Part shown: in pieces, positions 24,483 through 36,332 of the stretch
Layout of the letters: every line of letters starts with the position of its first letter
Numbering within the stretch: the stretch's first letter is position 1
DNA from: Dipetalonema caudispina
Taxonomy: Eukaryota; Nematoda; Chromadorea; Rhabditida; Onchocercidae
NCBI GenBank assembly: GCA_013365325.1
Contig: JABVXV010000392.1
Coordinates: forward strand, 1-52,537
Length of the DNA stretch: 52,537 nucleotides
Direction of reading: 5' to 3'
The notes under the pieces: generated by a model
Database searches by the model: none
Seen by the model: the letters and a program-made list of their open reading frames with translations, nothing else
What the model was told of the DNA's origin: nothing
Program-made: the position numbers and the translations under genes

Positions 24483-26282
24483 TCATTTATTTACTACTGA
24501 TAATCCAAGTCCATAATTCCGTTCAAAATAAGGTATCGAATGATATGCTTGCTTCGATTTTACGTGATATGGTTTATTGACGTGATAGGATTTATTTGTT
24601 ATTTCCGTATTTAGCAGTTTCGATTTCTCACTATTTGATGATGTCAGAAGTATTTGTGCATCGTGAATATTGCAAATCTGGAAGTAATTTTTAATTAAAC
24701 TACAATTAGACCTGATATTTTTAAATTTATTTACTGCAATTGGCCAACTATCGATTTTCATTGATGAAATCACAGGTGATTATTGTTTAATTCATGTTTC
24801 AGATAGAGTTTCAAATTACAAGCAACTATCTAACGGGAAGGAATTCGTTAACTCACCGATTTCTTCTTTCCGCAAAGCCACTGAATTCCTTTTATCACAA
24901 CGACTATAAAACAGAAGAAAGCAAATATCAAAATTAGTAATATCACTGCCTTTTTCCAAAGTCCTAAAATTCCAAATAGTTTCAAGATCGATTAGAATCA
25001 ACGAACATAAATGGATCATTTCGGATTCGAAATTGACCTTCCCTCGCGGGTCGAAGTAATCGGATCACGTAATCAGATCTATAACCGGAATGCTACAGCA
25101 TATCGTAGAGTGGGAACGATGATGCAAATCAGGAAATCCTATTCTTCAATGCAACGCACTTCAAGCAATTTCAAAGGTCGTATTCTTCATGTGAGTATTG
25201 TAGGTTATCCCATATAATTTATCTATTTGTCAAATCATTTCCTTACTGGTTCAATCCATTAGCCTTATTTTAGCAAAATTCACAAAAAAAAAAAAAATGA
25301 AATATATATTCCGGGCTTTCATAAAGCTTTAAGGAGAAATATCTTGCTATCTGATTCGATATAATACCATATTGTTGCAACCGTCTGATTATGATATTGA
25401 AAAATCCAAACAAAAGTTGTCTTTAAAAAAAAATTTTCAATTTAAAAATCGAACTTTCATTTTTCCCATTTGCTTTTTCCTCTCGTTCAGCTTCATTTGG
25501 AATAAAGTGATATCGTATAGAATCAATTTTATCATTCTGATTTCTATTCCGATTCAATCGATATGATGGACGAAGTAAATAGAATAGTTCGTGAATATAA
25601 TTGAAAAAGTTAATAATTCGATTATCGATGCCAGAAGTATTACTTTTCCTCAAATTATTATTCCATCCAACTTTTCGGCTATTTTCATTGCAAAGAAGTA
25701 GAATTTTGGCGATGTTATAATTTAAACTTGCATCAAGTACCATTCCTTCGCATTGACCATTCTGTACTATGAAATTCTGAATATAGTAACAGAGAAAGAG
25801 GTTAAAGGTTGACATGTGTTATTAAGCAACAAAATAACTTAAAATCGTTTCGCTTCAATAAGATGTTTCCCTGATTTTTATTGAAACTTCCGGAAGAATG
25901 TTTACTAACAATACTTTCCGTTTTCCCTGAGAGTATTCTAACAATATTTTCGGTTTTCCTGATTTTTCTTAAAACCTTTGGAAGGGTCTTTCTATCAATA
26001 CTCTCGGCTACTTATCATCCATCATATTCAACCCATTACGAATTTATTAAAATGGTCATTTCGAATAATCGAATGCTATCATGAAAAACGTACCGGAATA
26101 ATAATATCCCTAAGGATGATATTAAATTCTCTAATTGATTTTGTTAAATTTGACAAGGGGGAATTGAGTGAACTATTTTGTATGACTGTTATAGATCTAT
26201 TTCCAATGATGACTGCTTCCATTTTATCACCTCTTTGTTTAATTATTTTCAATTCGTCCAGAAATATTTGCATTTTTTGTTC
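24483..26282 (-). CDS. Single-pass membrane protein, 3' exons, family unknown
   Basis: Four minus-strand exons join in phase: 26282-26094 (0 to 0), 25776-25455 (0 to 1), 24963-24857 (1 to 0) and 24677-24483 with a TGA stop. They total 813 nt (270 aa). The first two encode a probable extracellular part with NSS, NLT and NTS sequons, cysteines (QCEGM, LLLCNEN) and a basic, Asn-rich region. The third encodes a clear transmembrane helix, AVILLILIFAFFCFIVVVI, followed by KGIQWLCGKKK, which implies a cytoplasmic C-terminus of about 70 residues with NKSYHVNKPYHVKSKQAYHS. The donor after 25455 (AAA then GTTCGA) is non-consensus but is the one that keeps phase into the membrane exon. AATAAA overlaps the stop codon. 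The 5' end is missing; an open exon-like block at 27574-27834 may belong to it. I do not recognise the family. Confidence 0.62.
25011..25190 (+). other. Antisense open frame nested in an intron
   Basis: A 60-codon plus-strand frame begins MDHFGFEIDLPSRVEVIGSR and ends exactly at a GTGAGT donor. It is noticeably less AT-rich than its flanks. It lies wholly within the 24964-25454 intron of the minus-strand membrane-protein gene. It could be the first coding exon of a nested gene, an old insertion, or chance. No following exon was identified. Confidence 0.3.
25870..26012. repeat. Degenerate tandem repeat in an intron
   Basis: The motif CCTGATTTTTNTTNAAAC, then GGAAG, then ATCAATACT-like sequence, occurs at about 25870 and again at about 25958. 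A shorter partial copy (CTAACAATATTTTCGGTTTT) lies between them. Copies have diverged by substitution, suggesting an old minisatellite. Confidence 0.6.
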
Positions 26283-26492
26283 CTGAAAAATTGATCATAT
26301 TTTAGAGTAAACTGAAAATGAATGCATTTGCATGCATCAGTTAAACTAATAAACATTAGCAAAATTAAGTAAATTGAAAATTAGCTAATTTAAAGTTGGA
26401 AATAGAAGACAAGAGAGTTGATTGGACAAATCAAAAATTTGCAAAAATCCTTTCTTTGATAAATTTGATAATTAATGCATCTTTTCATCGAG

Positions 26493-26494
<2 letters not shown>

Positions 26495-26524
<30 letters not shown>
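26495..26524. repeat. Poly-T tract, about 30 bases
   Basis: Uninterrupted T run in an AT-rich stretch upstream (in the transcription sense) of the membrane-protein exons. Length is prone to sequencing error. Confidence 0.95.
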
Positions 26525-26528
<4 letters not shown>

Positions 26529-27573
26529 GTTCTATTTCTAAGTGCGTTTGAATTTTTCACTTATATTTTTCTTTTCAATTTTTCCATTCAAAACGTATAT
26601 TTCATTCATTTTTTTTTTTAATGCTTACATCAGTTTTTCGTGATAATTTGCCAGAAATTAGTAATGTTTGTGTAGTAACATTAAATATTTGAAAAGCCAA
26701 CAAAAAAACAACCGTCCAGTAATGCATTATTATAAAATTAATGTTTTATTCTTTTTCAATTTTAATAATTTATAAGAGGAAGAACGGAATGATTTTGCTA
26801 CTGTTTATTAGCTTAATTAATGCATGCATATGTAAAACATTTACATCCATCTTGCACATACAAGCAGCATATTAATTATAGCAAATAATATAACAATTAA
26901 TTCAACTTATTAAATTCTGAGCAATAAAAGTATAAATTGAAATTAGTACAACTAATAAATTATGATGCAAGCATATTTTGTAACTGAAGTAATTGTCTGC
27001 TAAATATTTCTCTTCAAATATTAAAAATTTATCTAATTTTGGTAATATTCAACAAGTATTGCTTATTTATAATGAACAAAGAATTTTCATTATAATATCA
27101 GCATAATAAAACTTACTCATTATTTAATTCATCGTAAGATTATTTAAACATTTCACTTCTACTATTGTCAATTGCTGATAATGACAGTGATAATAGTAAT
27201 GTGACATCAATTTTCGATATTTTATATTTCTGACATCAAAAAGCCAAATAATTCCCGTTAATGGTAACAGACATAGTAAATAGCATTTTATTAGTCATTG
27301 TCATCATCATTTAAAACATTTAAAGATCATTATCACTAAATGTTGCAGTAAATAACCGGTTGTTTCTTACGTTCCTGAGAGGAAAATACGATATTGCAAC
27401 TAATTGCAATCAGTTTTTTTCTTTTTATAATAAATTTTTCTAAAAGAAGAAAACTGTGAAAAAGTATTTTGACATTGTTTAATTAATTATTGACTCAGTA
27501 AATTTTGAGCATGTGATAAATAATTCATTCATTTTTAGAATGTTCAGTAATGCTACATTAATATGTTTTAGTT

Positions 27574-27834
27574 TTAATGATTTGTCATAGGTTTTGGATG
27601 AATCATAATAATTTTTTCTATAGTATTTAGACAAAATTTTGTTGAAATATTTTGAGAAATGTTGAAAATGGAGGGGAAAAATTCGGTAATATTTAAACAA
27701 TCAAAAAATTTTTCCACTTTGTAGAATACAGGAAAATATAATTTTTCCTGTGGAATATCTAAAAAGTGCTTAATTTTTGTTGTCAATTTACAAATTTCCG
27801 AACTACTCCAAAATTTTGAAATTAAATATATCAT
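27574..27834 (-). other. Candidate extracellular Cys exon
   Basis: The minus strand is open for 86 codons and includes EICKLTTKIKHFLDIPQEK, FFDCLNITEFF and STKFCLNTIEKI. The regularly spaced cysteines and NIT/NIS sequons look like an extracellular domain, possibly the N-terminal part of the membrane protein encoded downstream. No clear acceptor was found and several weak donors are possible, so this is a suggestion only. Confidence 0.3.
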
Positions 27835-28339
27835 TCACAATTGAAATTAATTTCCATTTCTTTTTTCCTCTATTTATGATTCCTCTACCACTTTCCTCAC
27901 ATATAACCTAATTGTAGTTTCATGACGGTATACCTTTATTGAATTACTCGATAAACTACTATTGATGATGATTCCTGTAGTAGGACACTTTTGAAATGTG
28001 TCACATATGCATCATAATTTCTTAATTTAAGACCAATCATTTCGTATTCTTTAACTGTATCTGAAAATTTTAATTAGACCAATAAATATTTTCCTAAAGA
28101 AAATCTTACATCATTCATTCTTTTCATTTCTATTACATTATTTATTTGACAATTATTTTGTTAACTTTTAAACTCTGAAATACAATCTTGGAAATTATTT
28201 TAGTTTAAAATATTTCATAAATTACTCAAATATTACTCTAGTTTTGACTGTATTTCTATTTTATTTGTTAATCCTACCCATTCTTCGAATCTTTCATACA
28301 CACATTATTTCCTTCTCTTTCTCTCTTTTCATTTCTCTT

Positions 28340-28375
<36 letters not shown>

Positions 28376-30864
28376 ATTCAGTAAATGTTATCTGAAAATT
28401 AAAAAGGAAAAAAGATTTCCTTATTTATTTTTTTCTTTATTGAAAACGATCTTTTCACATAATTTATTACTTTTAATAACCAAAAAAAAAAACAAATGGA
28501 ACCATTAAAAATCAGCAAATTTTTTTGAATTATTGATAATTTTTCGTATTGAAAAAAAAAAAAATTGACATTAAAAAATGAGAAAAAAAAAACACAGTAT
28601 ACCAAAAAATAAACGTAGAAGATGGTATAAAAGAAAATAGTTAATTAATAAGCGGAAGAAATGAAAGGATAATTTTTTTATTTCTTTTTCTTAAAACAGA
28701 TCGTCGTAATGGTAAAAAATTAAAATGTTATGGGGGAAGAAAAAAATACAAATGAACTTTAATTTGACTTGTTTTATCATTTTCACGATTTTCTGTTCCT
28801 TCTTTTTTTCTTTTTGTTCTTTCATTTTTTTTTTTTTTTTTTTTGTTTTTAAAACATGAAATGCTTCATCTTCTTTAAAATTCAGTGTAAACATTGTAAG
28901 AGGACGGACGCCTTCGTTAGTCTTTCATTTTATCATTTCATCTGTCCTTTTGATGATTGCATTTATAGTACCTGGTACAAATGACCTATTATATATTACC
29001 CATTAAACTATTGTAGTACATATTTGTCATTGTTATTATCTGCCACTGATAATTATCTTTGCTCCACCTCTCTTATCACAAATTTCACTGTTAAGATTAA
29101 TGAACAATTTTGAGCATTAATTTTTATTATTTGATAAATTTTCATATTTGATGTTCTGTTAAATGGAATACATTGTTGATTAAGTTAAATTACTCGAGCT
29201 AATTGAATCATTAATTAATTATATAAATTTGTACCTTTTGTTTTTCTTCGATAATTGCTTGATTTTATTCCTAAAATTTTTAGCATTCATTTAACAAATA
29301 TATCAATTATTTGTGGTTTACTACAAACATATTTGCTATCAATTAATTCATTCTGTATTAATTAACAAGCAACAATAATATTATCAATTATTCGTTCACT
29401 ATTATAATGTCATCATTTTCTTTAATCGATTTATTTCAACGAAGTAAAATACTTTCTATTCCATTTTTAACATTGGAAACGGATGATATTCAGGTATTTT
29501 ATATTGTTTCGAATTTTTGATTAAAAATATATAATAATTTCATAATGATAACATTAAATGTTAACTGTCAAAACAGAAATAAAGAGAAAGGGAGAGAGAG
29601 AGAGAGAGGAAAAAACGATAATAAATGAGAGAATGAATATTAAATATTCAGTATTTACCAAATAGCAACAATTATTTAATATTATAATATTTCAATTTTT
29701 TTCAGGTAAATAATTTGAATCGTTTATATATTCTTTTTTTAAATCTGGTAATTGTATTGATCATTTAAGGGAACTATTTTTTCGATAATTGATTGTTAAA
29801 TTAGGAGAGGAGATGAAATTTAGTACAATGAGAGAAATGAATATAAACAAAGTGTGGGGGACGATATATAATACCGCCGGAAATATAAGATGTCAAACTA
29901 AAACTCAAAATAGGTCATTGAGCATAAAAAAAAAAGAAAGGAATCTGAGATAGTTTTGTTTGCAATGTAATCAAATTCCAATTTGTTAGCATCATCGAAA
30001 ATATCACAAATTTAAATAATTAAAGGATAAATACGTCAAAATAAAGTGGAAGTAATTACAATGTTAATTGGAAATAAATTGAGTAACTGAAATTATTATA
30101 ACAAATTCTGAGGGTTAATATAAAATTTAATATGAAAATGCTATCTCAAAATTGTTGGATTCACAAGATTAAGATAATTATGGAATTGAATTCATTGTTG
30201 TATCGATCATATGATAACATTGCAATTTAGAATTATATTTATTTACCTCTGAGTAAAGTTAAAAATTAAATTTTTTCTTCTTTCCCTTTACCTTCCATAA
30301 TTAATGATTGTTTTACTTTGTTGGCTTTTTATTTCACTATTTTTAAAAACAAGGATGTCAATAATCCTATTCATAATTAATTAAACACTTTACAATTAGA
30401 TCCGCCGAATGGGAATTTGATGTGTTTGTTGGGAATGTTTAAAAAAAAAAAAATAACAATTTATTTTGTTCCTATCAACTTTGTGAGTTGATCGAAAAAA
30501 AAAGTATGATAAGAATCGAATAATTGATTGATGAAGAATGCTGCTTTAATAAGATTTTTTAAATTAAGCAAATCTTTTAAGTATTTGCATTATTAATTCT
30601 TTTTATCATTGTTAGGTTTTTTTCGCAATAAGTAATTTTGCAAAATAAAACTATGTTTTTTCTCCTTTTTTTTTCTGTAAAATGGTAAATTATTTGACAT
30701 TTAATGAAAATACAATGATTAATAATGAATAAAATTTTGTGAGTTTTTCAACATAGTTAAACTTAATCAATAAATAAAATTTTTTTCAAAAATAGCAAAA
30801 GAAAAAATAATTGTACTATCAATACATACTAATTATATTTTGCAAAAATTTTTTCTACAATTAA
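27835..30864. other. Intergenic AT-rich DNA
   Basis: No supported exon. It contains a 33-base poly-T, other homopolymers, and a short (GA)n near 29590-29610. Frames of 60-70 codons on the minus strand at 28399-28894 are Phe- or Lys-rich translations of homopolymers. Confidence 0.6.
28342..28374. repeat. Poly-T tract, 33 bases
   Basis: Longest uninterrupted T run in the window, preceded by a pyrimidine-rich block. Confidence 0.95.
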
Positions 30865-31155
30865 ATGAAAAAGTTTTTATTTTTATTAAAGATTTTACGA
30901 TATGGCTATGAATGGATTTTAATAAATGTTATCATCGCATTAATAGCAATTATCCTTCTTCTAATTGTATTTGTTATAATATTCTCTGCTATTTATTTCC
31001 CATATCCAAATGATATCTGTGATCGATGGGAATTAATTTGTATTGATGCATTATTACGTCTAAGTAATGAATATTTGGTAAGCATTTCTTCTTTTTTTTC
31101 TTTTTCGTTTTAAATTTTACTTCTTTCTTTCTTTTTGAAAGAGAATTAAACCATA

Positions 31156-31186
<31 letters not shown>

Positions 31187-33744
31187 TTGTGTATTGTTAT
31201 AATCCGAAAACTTGAATATTATATTTATTTATCTATCTTGTCTATTTATTTATTTGAAAACCTGTTGATACACAGGGATTAATCAATTGTATCAATTCAT
31301 CATTGATAATGAAAGATTATATCAGAATTATCCATGCATATATGTAACAGATAAATATATCAAAAACTTTATCAAATATTGTTAGAAATACTGATAATTT
31401 TCAATTATTGATTTAATTTATAGGGTGAAATAGTACACTTTTTATTTGGGCCACGGTATCGAAATATATTAACTCGAATAATCTTTTCCGTACCACGTCT
31501 ATTTCATCTTTTTTCACCAACTTGGTTAACTATTCGAAATGAAATTATTGCTAATATCAAAGTTCGTGTTTATTATCCCAAAAAACGACGTAGTAATGCT
31601 ATGATATTATATTTACATGGTGGTGGTTGGACAACATTAAAACCTGGTAATTAGATATAATAATTTATTACAATAAATGATAATAGTTATTGCTGTAATC
31701 GTTAGTAGTAATTAATAAATCATATAGTAATTCAATAATGCTCAATTTATTTCTCTTTTTTTTTCCTTTTCGATTCATTTGATACTAAAAAATAAAAAAA
31801 AGAAAGCGTACAAATTTTTAGAAGTATTAAAATTTAAACTTCTAAAATATACAAAATTACAAGTAAAAATAATAACATTTTCAGTTGATTACGATGATTT
31901 AATACTTTATTTTATAAAACGTCTCGGGATGCTTATTATTTCGGTTGATTATCGTCGATCACCAGAATATCTTTATCCAATTCCGATTGATGATTGTGAA
32001 GCAGTCTATCGAGAGCTAGTTACTATAGATTATAAAAGATATGGTATCAATCCGACACAAATCTTCCTGATGGGTGATAGTGCTGGTGGTAATTTAGCTG
32101 CAGTTTTGGCGCAACGGCAATTAAGAGGAAACTTTCAGAAGCCAAAAGTAAGAATTCGATGTCGAATCACTTTAAAACAAGTTGTATAAGTCTACCACAT
32201 ATAACTACTGATAGTTTTGGATAAAAGAAGTAAGTTCGAGCTTAACAAGAATACAATTTTTATTTAATATCCTCTCCTCTGCTTAAATATTCAAAAAATT
32301 TTCAATTCTCAAATAAGTTATCATTGAAATTTCCAATCGGGCATTAGAAAATTCATTTTAGTTGATCAGTTTGTTTGCAAAGTTTTTACAACTTTGCAAA
32401 CAATGCTGTTGTCACTTTTATTAGGAAATATCAAAATTAAAATCTTTTCGCCACTTCATTTACAGTTTCATTTTCTAAAACTCGTCCTACTAATTCTATC
32501 CAATTTATTGTTTTAGTCGCAAATTCTAATTTATCCAGCAATACATCCATTCGATTTTCAATCACCATCTTATCAACAATATCGCAAATACTTTCCTGGT
32601 TGCTCAATGCTTAATCCACGAATGATGGCACAATGGTATTTACATTATTTAGGTGTTCCTGTTACTCGTAAGAATACACGAAAATTGCTTCAAAATCAAC
32701 ATATCCGAAGGTATATAGTTGTAAATATTTACGAAAATAAATATAAAGTTTAGTAAAATTTACTACTGAAATAGTTTATTATTATTAAAAAAATGTGGAA
32801 AATAAAAATTATTTTATATTTACAATATTTAAACATTTAATTATGCCTTCATAAATGAATTAATTTGTAGGGAAGGAAAGCAAGCAAACAAATTACAATC
32901 CATTATTGGGCATAATTTATTGCCAATTAATTTCATTGATAAAACAGATAAGAAATTTGAAGTTGAATCAGTGGATGATAACGTGAGTTATAATTTTTTA
33001 ACATTTTTACATTTCCTATATTTCCCTTTAATGAAGCATTTTTTTTTCCTCAAAATAAAAGTTATAATATTTTTTATAATTTTCCAAGAAATTCATAAAA
33101 TAGAAAAACTGAAAAATATCAATATCAATTTCATAATCGAAATGATAAATTATTTATGTGTTTCTATGCTTTTTCTTTTCTTTTTGAATTAACTGTTTTA
33201 AATATCCTACCTAATACTATGTTTTTAATTAAGCAAGTAAATTTTAACCGAAATAATTAAAAAAAATAGAAATTTCAGAAGAAATAAATTTCGAAAACTA
33301 AGCATAGCATACTGATTTTGAAAATTTAAAGTCTATATAGTTTCATTTCATTTTACTATAATATTAAAAATTAATTTTGTAATTAAAATTACAATAAATT
33401 CTCATTTTTCATTCTCAATTTTGTTTATCTTTCATTACAAAGATTAATTTCAGCTCTGTGATTTATTATCTAAGCATATCTACGATCCTGATCTTGCACC
33501 AATTATGGGGACAAATTTGGAAGGCCTTAGTGATGCAATGATAATTACCGCAGGATATGATATTCTTCGTGATGAGGGTGCATTATACGTACGACTACTA
33601 AAATCTTTCAACGTTTCAGTTTGCTGGAAACATTACTATCAATCATATCATGGCTTCTTAAATATGCCTATTAGTAAGCAAAAAAGGAAAGTTTTACATG
33701 ATATTGCAGATTTTATCGAATTAAAATTACATGAAAATTCATGA
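30865..33744 (+). CDS. Arylacetamide deacetylase-like / hormone-sensitive lipase family esterase
   Basis: Serine hydrolase of the alpha/beta-hydrolase HSL family, predicted to hydrolyse acyl esters or arylacetamides at the ER membrane. Exons 30865-31077, 31424-31646, 31885-32147, 32517-32710, 32871-32982 and 33454-33744 total 1296 nt (431 aa), all GT-AG and in phase. About residues 17-45 form a hydrophobic helix with few charges before it, suggesting a type II signal anchor. The oxyanion-hole HGGG is at 136-139, the nucleophile motif GDSAGG at 209-214 (Ser211), the acid in GYDILRDEG at Asp371, and the base in YHGF at His401, so the triad is intact. The length is near the roughly 400 aa usual for AADAC-type enzymes. 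The ATG at 30865 immediately precedes the anchor. In C. elegans, TRCS-1 is an AADAC-type member, but orthology cannot be judged here. Confidence 0.93.
31156..31192. repeat. (TG)n intronic microsatellite
   Basis: TG dinucleotide run within the first intron of the esterase gene. Confidence 0.93.
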
Positions 33745-35487
33745 AATAAAGGGAAAAAAAACGTAACGAAAAGTTACCGTTTCATTGGAAGCAAACAAAT
33801 CAATTTTAAACAAAGAATTCATTAAAATCGACATTTTTCATCTTTCTTTTTTCCTTTGAAACAAGAAATTCATTTTAAAAGTGAACATTTTTCAACAAAG
33901 TATCCATTAATAGAAAAAAAAAAAAAAACAATTTTCAGCAATAGAATTCATAAAAGACTCTTCTTTTTTTTTTTTTTTGTGAAATAAGAAATCTTATGCT
34001 TTCATTTTTCTTTCTTTTTACATCTTTTTCTGTGTATTTTAAAAAATTTTACCTCTTTTTTTCAATCTTTCTTTTAAAAAAAAATATATATATAATTGTA
34101 ATTTGTTAAAAAAACGAAATAATTATCGTTTTAGCAATGTTATTATTAAACAATTTTTTGTTATTAATTTGCATTCGATGAATGAAAAGAGAAAATGAGA
34201 AAAATGAATCAATTATTGATTAATTATTGACGTTATTGATGCTTGTTCATTTTGTTTCATTCTTTTATATTTGTTAAAATTCAGTTTGAAATATTTAAAT
34301 GGTGAATTTTGTATATAATTTGAAAAAAGAAAAAATGACAAAATTGGTTGCCATTTTTGATATCATTATCATTAATACATTTTCATCTTATTCGTTTCGC
34401 AAATTCTTCTAATGAATTAAAATAAATTAAAAGAATTTGACTAATAATTAAAAGATTCATAAATGATCTAATACTTCTACAATAAATATTAGCATTAATT
34501 GTGCCTAATTAAGTAAATGTGTTATTCATTGTGATATGTAAAATAGGAAGAATTTTGTAAAGTCATACTTCGGAAATCAAAACAATTACTAAAAATATGA
34601 ACATAAAAAACGAGAAATGAGTGAGAAGGAGAAAGAGAAAAAGAAGGAAGGAAGGAAGGAAGAAGGAAGAAAAAAAAAATTAACCGTTTTAATATTTTTG
34701 AATATTATCAAATATTATTATCATCAAACTATATCATTTATTATTTGATCAAAATTTATATATTCAAAAATTTTGATATAATAATTCTAGGTTTAAAATA
34801 GAATTTAAAATAAATTAATTTAAATGATAAATGTTTATTTTTATGTTTTTTATAAAACTGTACGGTGTATTTTATATTGTAGCATGGAAAGTAATATAAC
34901 AACAGGTTAATTAATAATAATGCTTGGCTTTTTTTTTATTTCCTTTCTTTACTATCCTAGGATACAAGATAGGTGCCATATATTAGCCATTTAATGGCAA
35001 GAATGAATAGCCAACAATTTTGATCCTTCTCTTCCATTTCCTGTATTTCAACTGTTTCTTGCTATATTTCAATATGATAATAATGATCAGATCGATTTTG
35101 ATTACAATAATAGATCTATTGATTGATTATTGTTCAGTATTATCTGATTAATAAAATTTTCCAGACTTAATACTTGAGAAATATTTCCAACTTACTAACT
35201 GGATTTATTTTATGTTTACCGGAATATTTCTTATCGTACTGCGCAATTCACCTAACTTTCCAAATAATCCAATATTTAAGAAAAAAAAAAAAAAAAAAAA
35301 AACAAAGCGATAATTTGAAAATGAAATCGTTCTATTTTTTCCAATTCATAGAAAGCTTAAAAACAATTACTCCATTTTACAGTTTCTTTTTAATGTGAAT
35401 TGCGAAAATTAAATTAACTTTTTATTTAAGATTAAAAATTTGAACATTTCAAATTTTTAAAAAGATAACAATGTTTTTTTTTGATAA
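33745..35487. other. Intergenic between esterase and Lys/Ser-rich gene
   Basis: AT-rich with homopolymers, a (GGAA)n block at about 34646-34675 and poly-A at 35280-35301. No splice-bounded exon was found. A 74-codon plus frame at 35174-35398 runs through the poly-A and is judged spurious. Confidence 0.6.
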
Positions 35488-35488
35488 G

Positions 35489-35641
35489 GATTTATTACGT
35501 TATCATTGTGTTGGTTCATATCAACGATAATTGTATGGGTTTGTAAAAGAGGTACTCGTCGAAGAGAGAACTTAGAATCTCTTTCACATCGAAGGCAAAT
35601 GGCTAAATTGGAACGGTTACGACAATTACGAGAAGATGAAG
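35489..35641 (+). other. Candidate membrane-spanning exon upstream of the Lys/Ser-rich gene
   Basis: An open frame encodes a hydrophobic stretch, ITLSLCWFISTIIVWVC, followed by basic sequence KRGTRRRENLESLSHRRQ and a charged helix MAKLERLRQLREDE. The latter closely matches the style of the next exons. The phase would fit exon 36331-36355 if the donor were GC at 35642-35643. No GT donor at that point works, and otherwise the frame ends at a TAA shortly after. It could be a short independent 3' exon or the 5' part of the downstream gene. Confidence 0.4.
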
Positions 35642-36332
35642 GCTTTAATTTTCTTCATATTTTGTTTTAAATTTTTTATATCATAAAAGAAAAGAACTGT
35701 AATAGCACAGCAGTTAATTAATTAATTAATCGGGATTGATAAAATTGCAATATACCAATTGAACTTTATAGAGAAGGATAGAATTTCCTATGATCAATTG
35801 AACAGTGTTAATTCAAAATTTATAGATGTATAAAGTCTATATTCATTAATTTATTCTAATTTCACTTTCTTATCATACTGTTACAATAGTAATGTAATAA
35901 TTATCAAATGATAAAGTTATCATAAACGATAGATTAATTGAATTTTTTTTTAAGTACTATTTACAATATTTTAATAAAATAGATTTCTCATAGGAATAAT
36001 TTTTTTTGCTCCTTTTTCGGCAATATTTACGGTTCTTTTTTCTTCTGCATGGTTATTTTCACTCTTTTTTTAAAAAAAAAAAAAAAAAAAATATGAATTA
36101 GCAAAGGAAAAAAGAAGGAAATACGATTGAGGAATAGAGTAAAAAATATTCTTTCTATTTTTCAACTAATTAATAAAGAAAATATGTAGAAAAAAAAAAT
36201 GATTTCTATAAATAGAAAGAGATGCTTGAAGTATTTAATGGAAAAGATACAACTTTGTATTATCCCATAATCATTATTATATATGTTGAATACTAGGATG
36301 ATTGGATTTATATGTGAAAATTTTTCTCAGGA

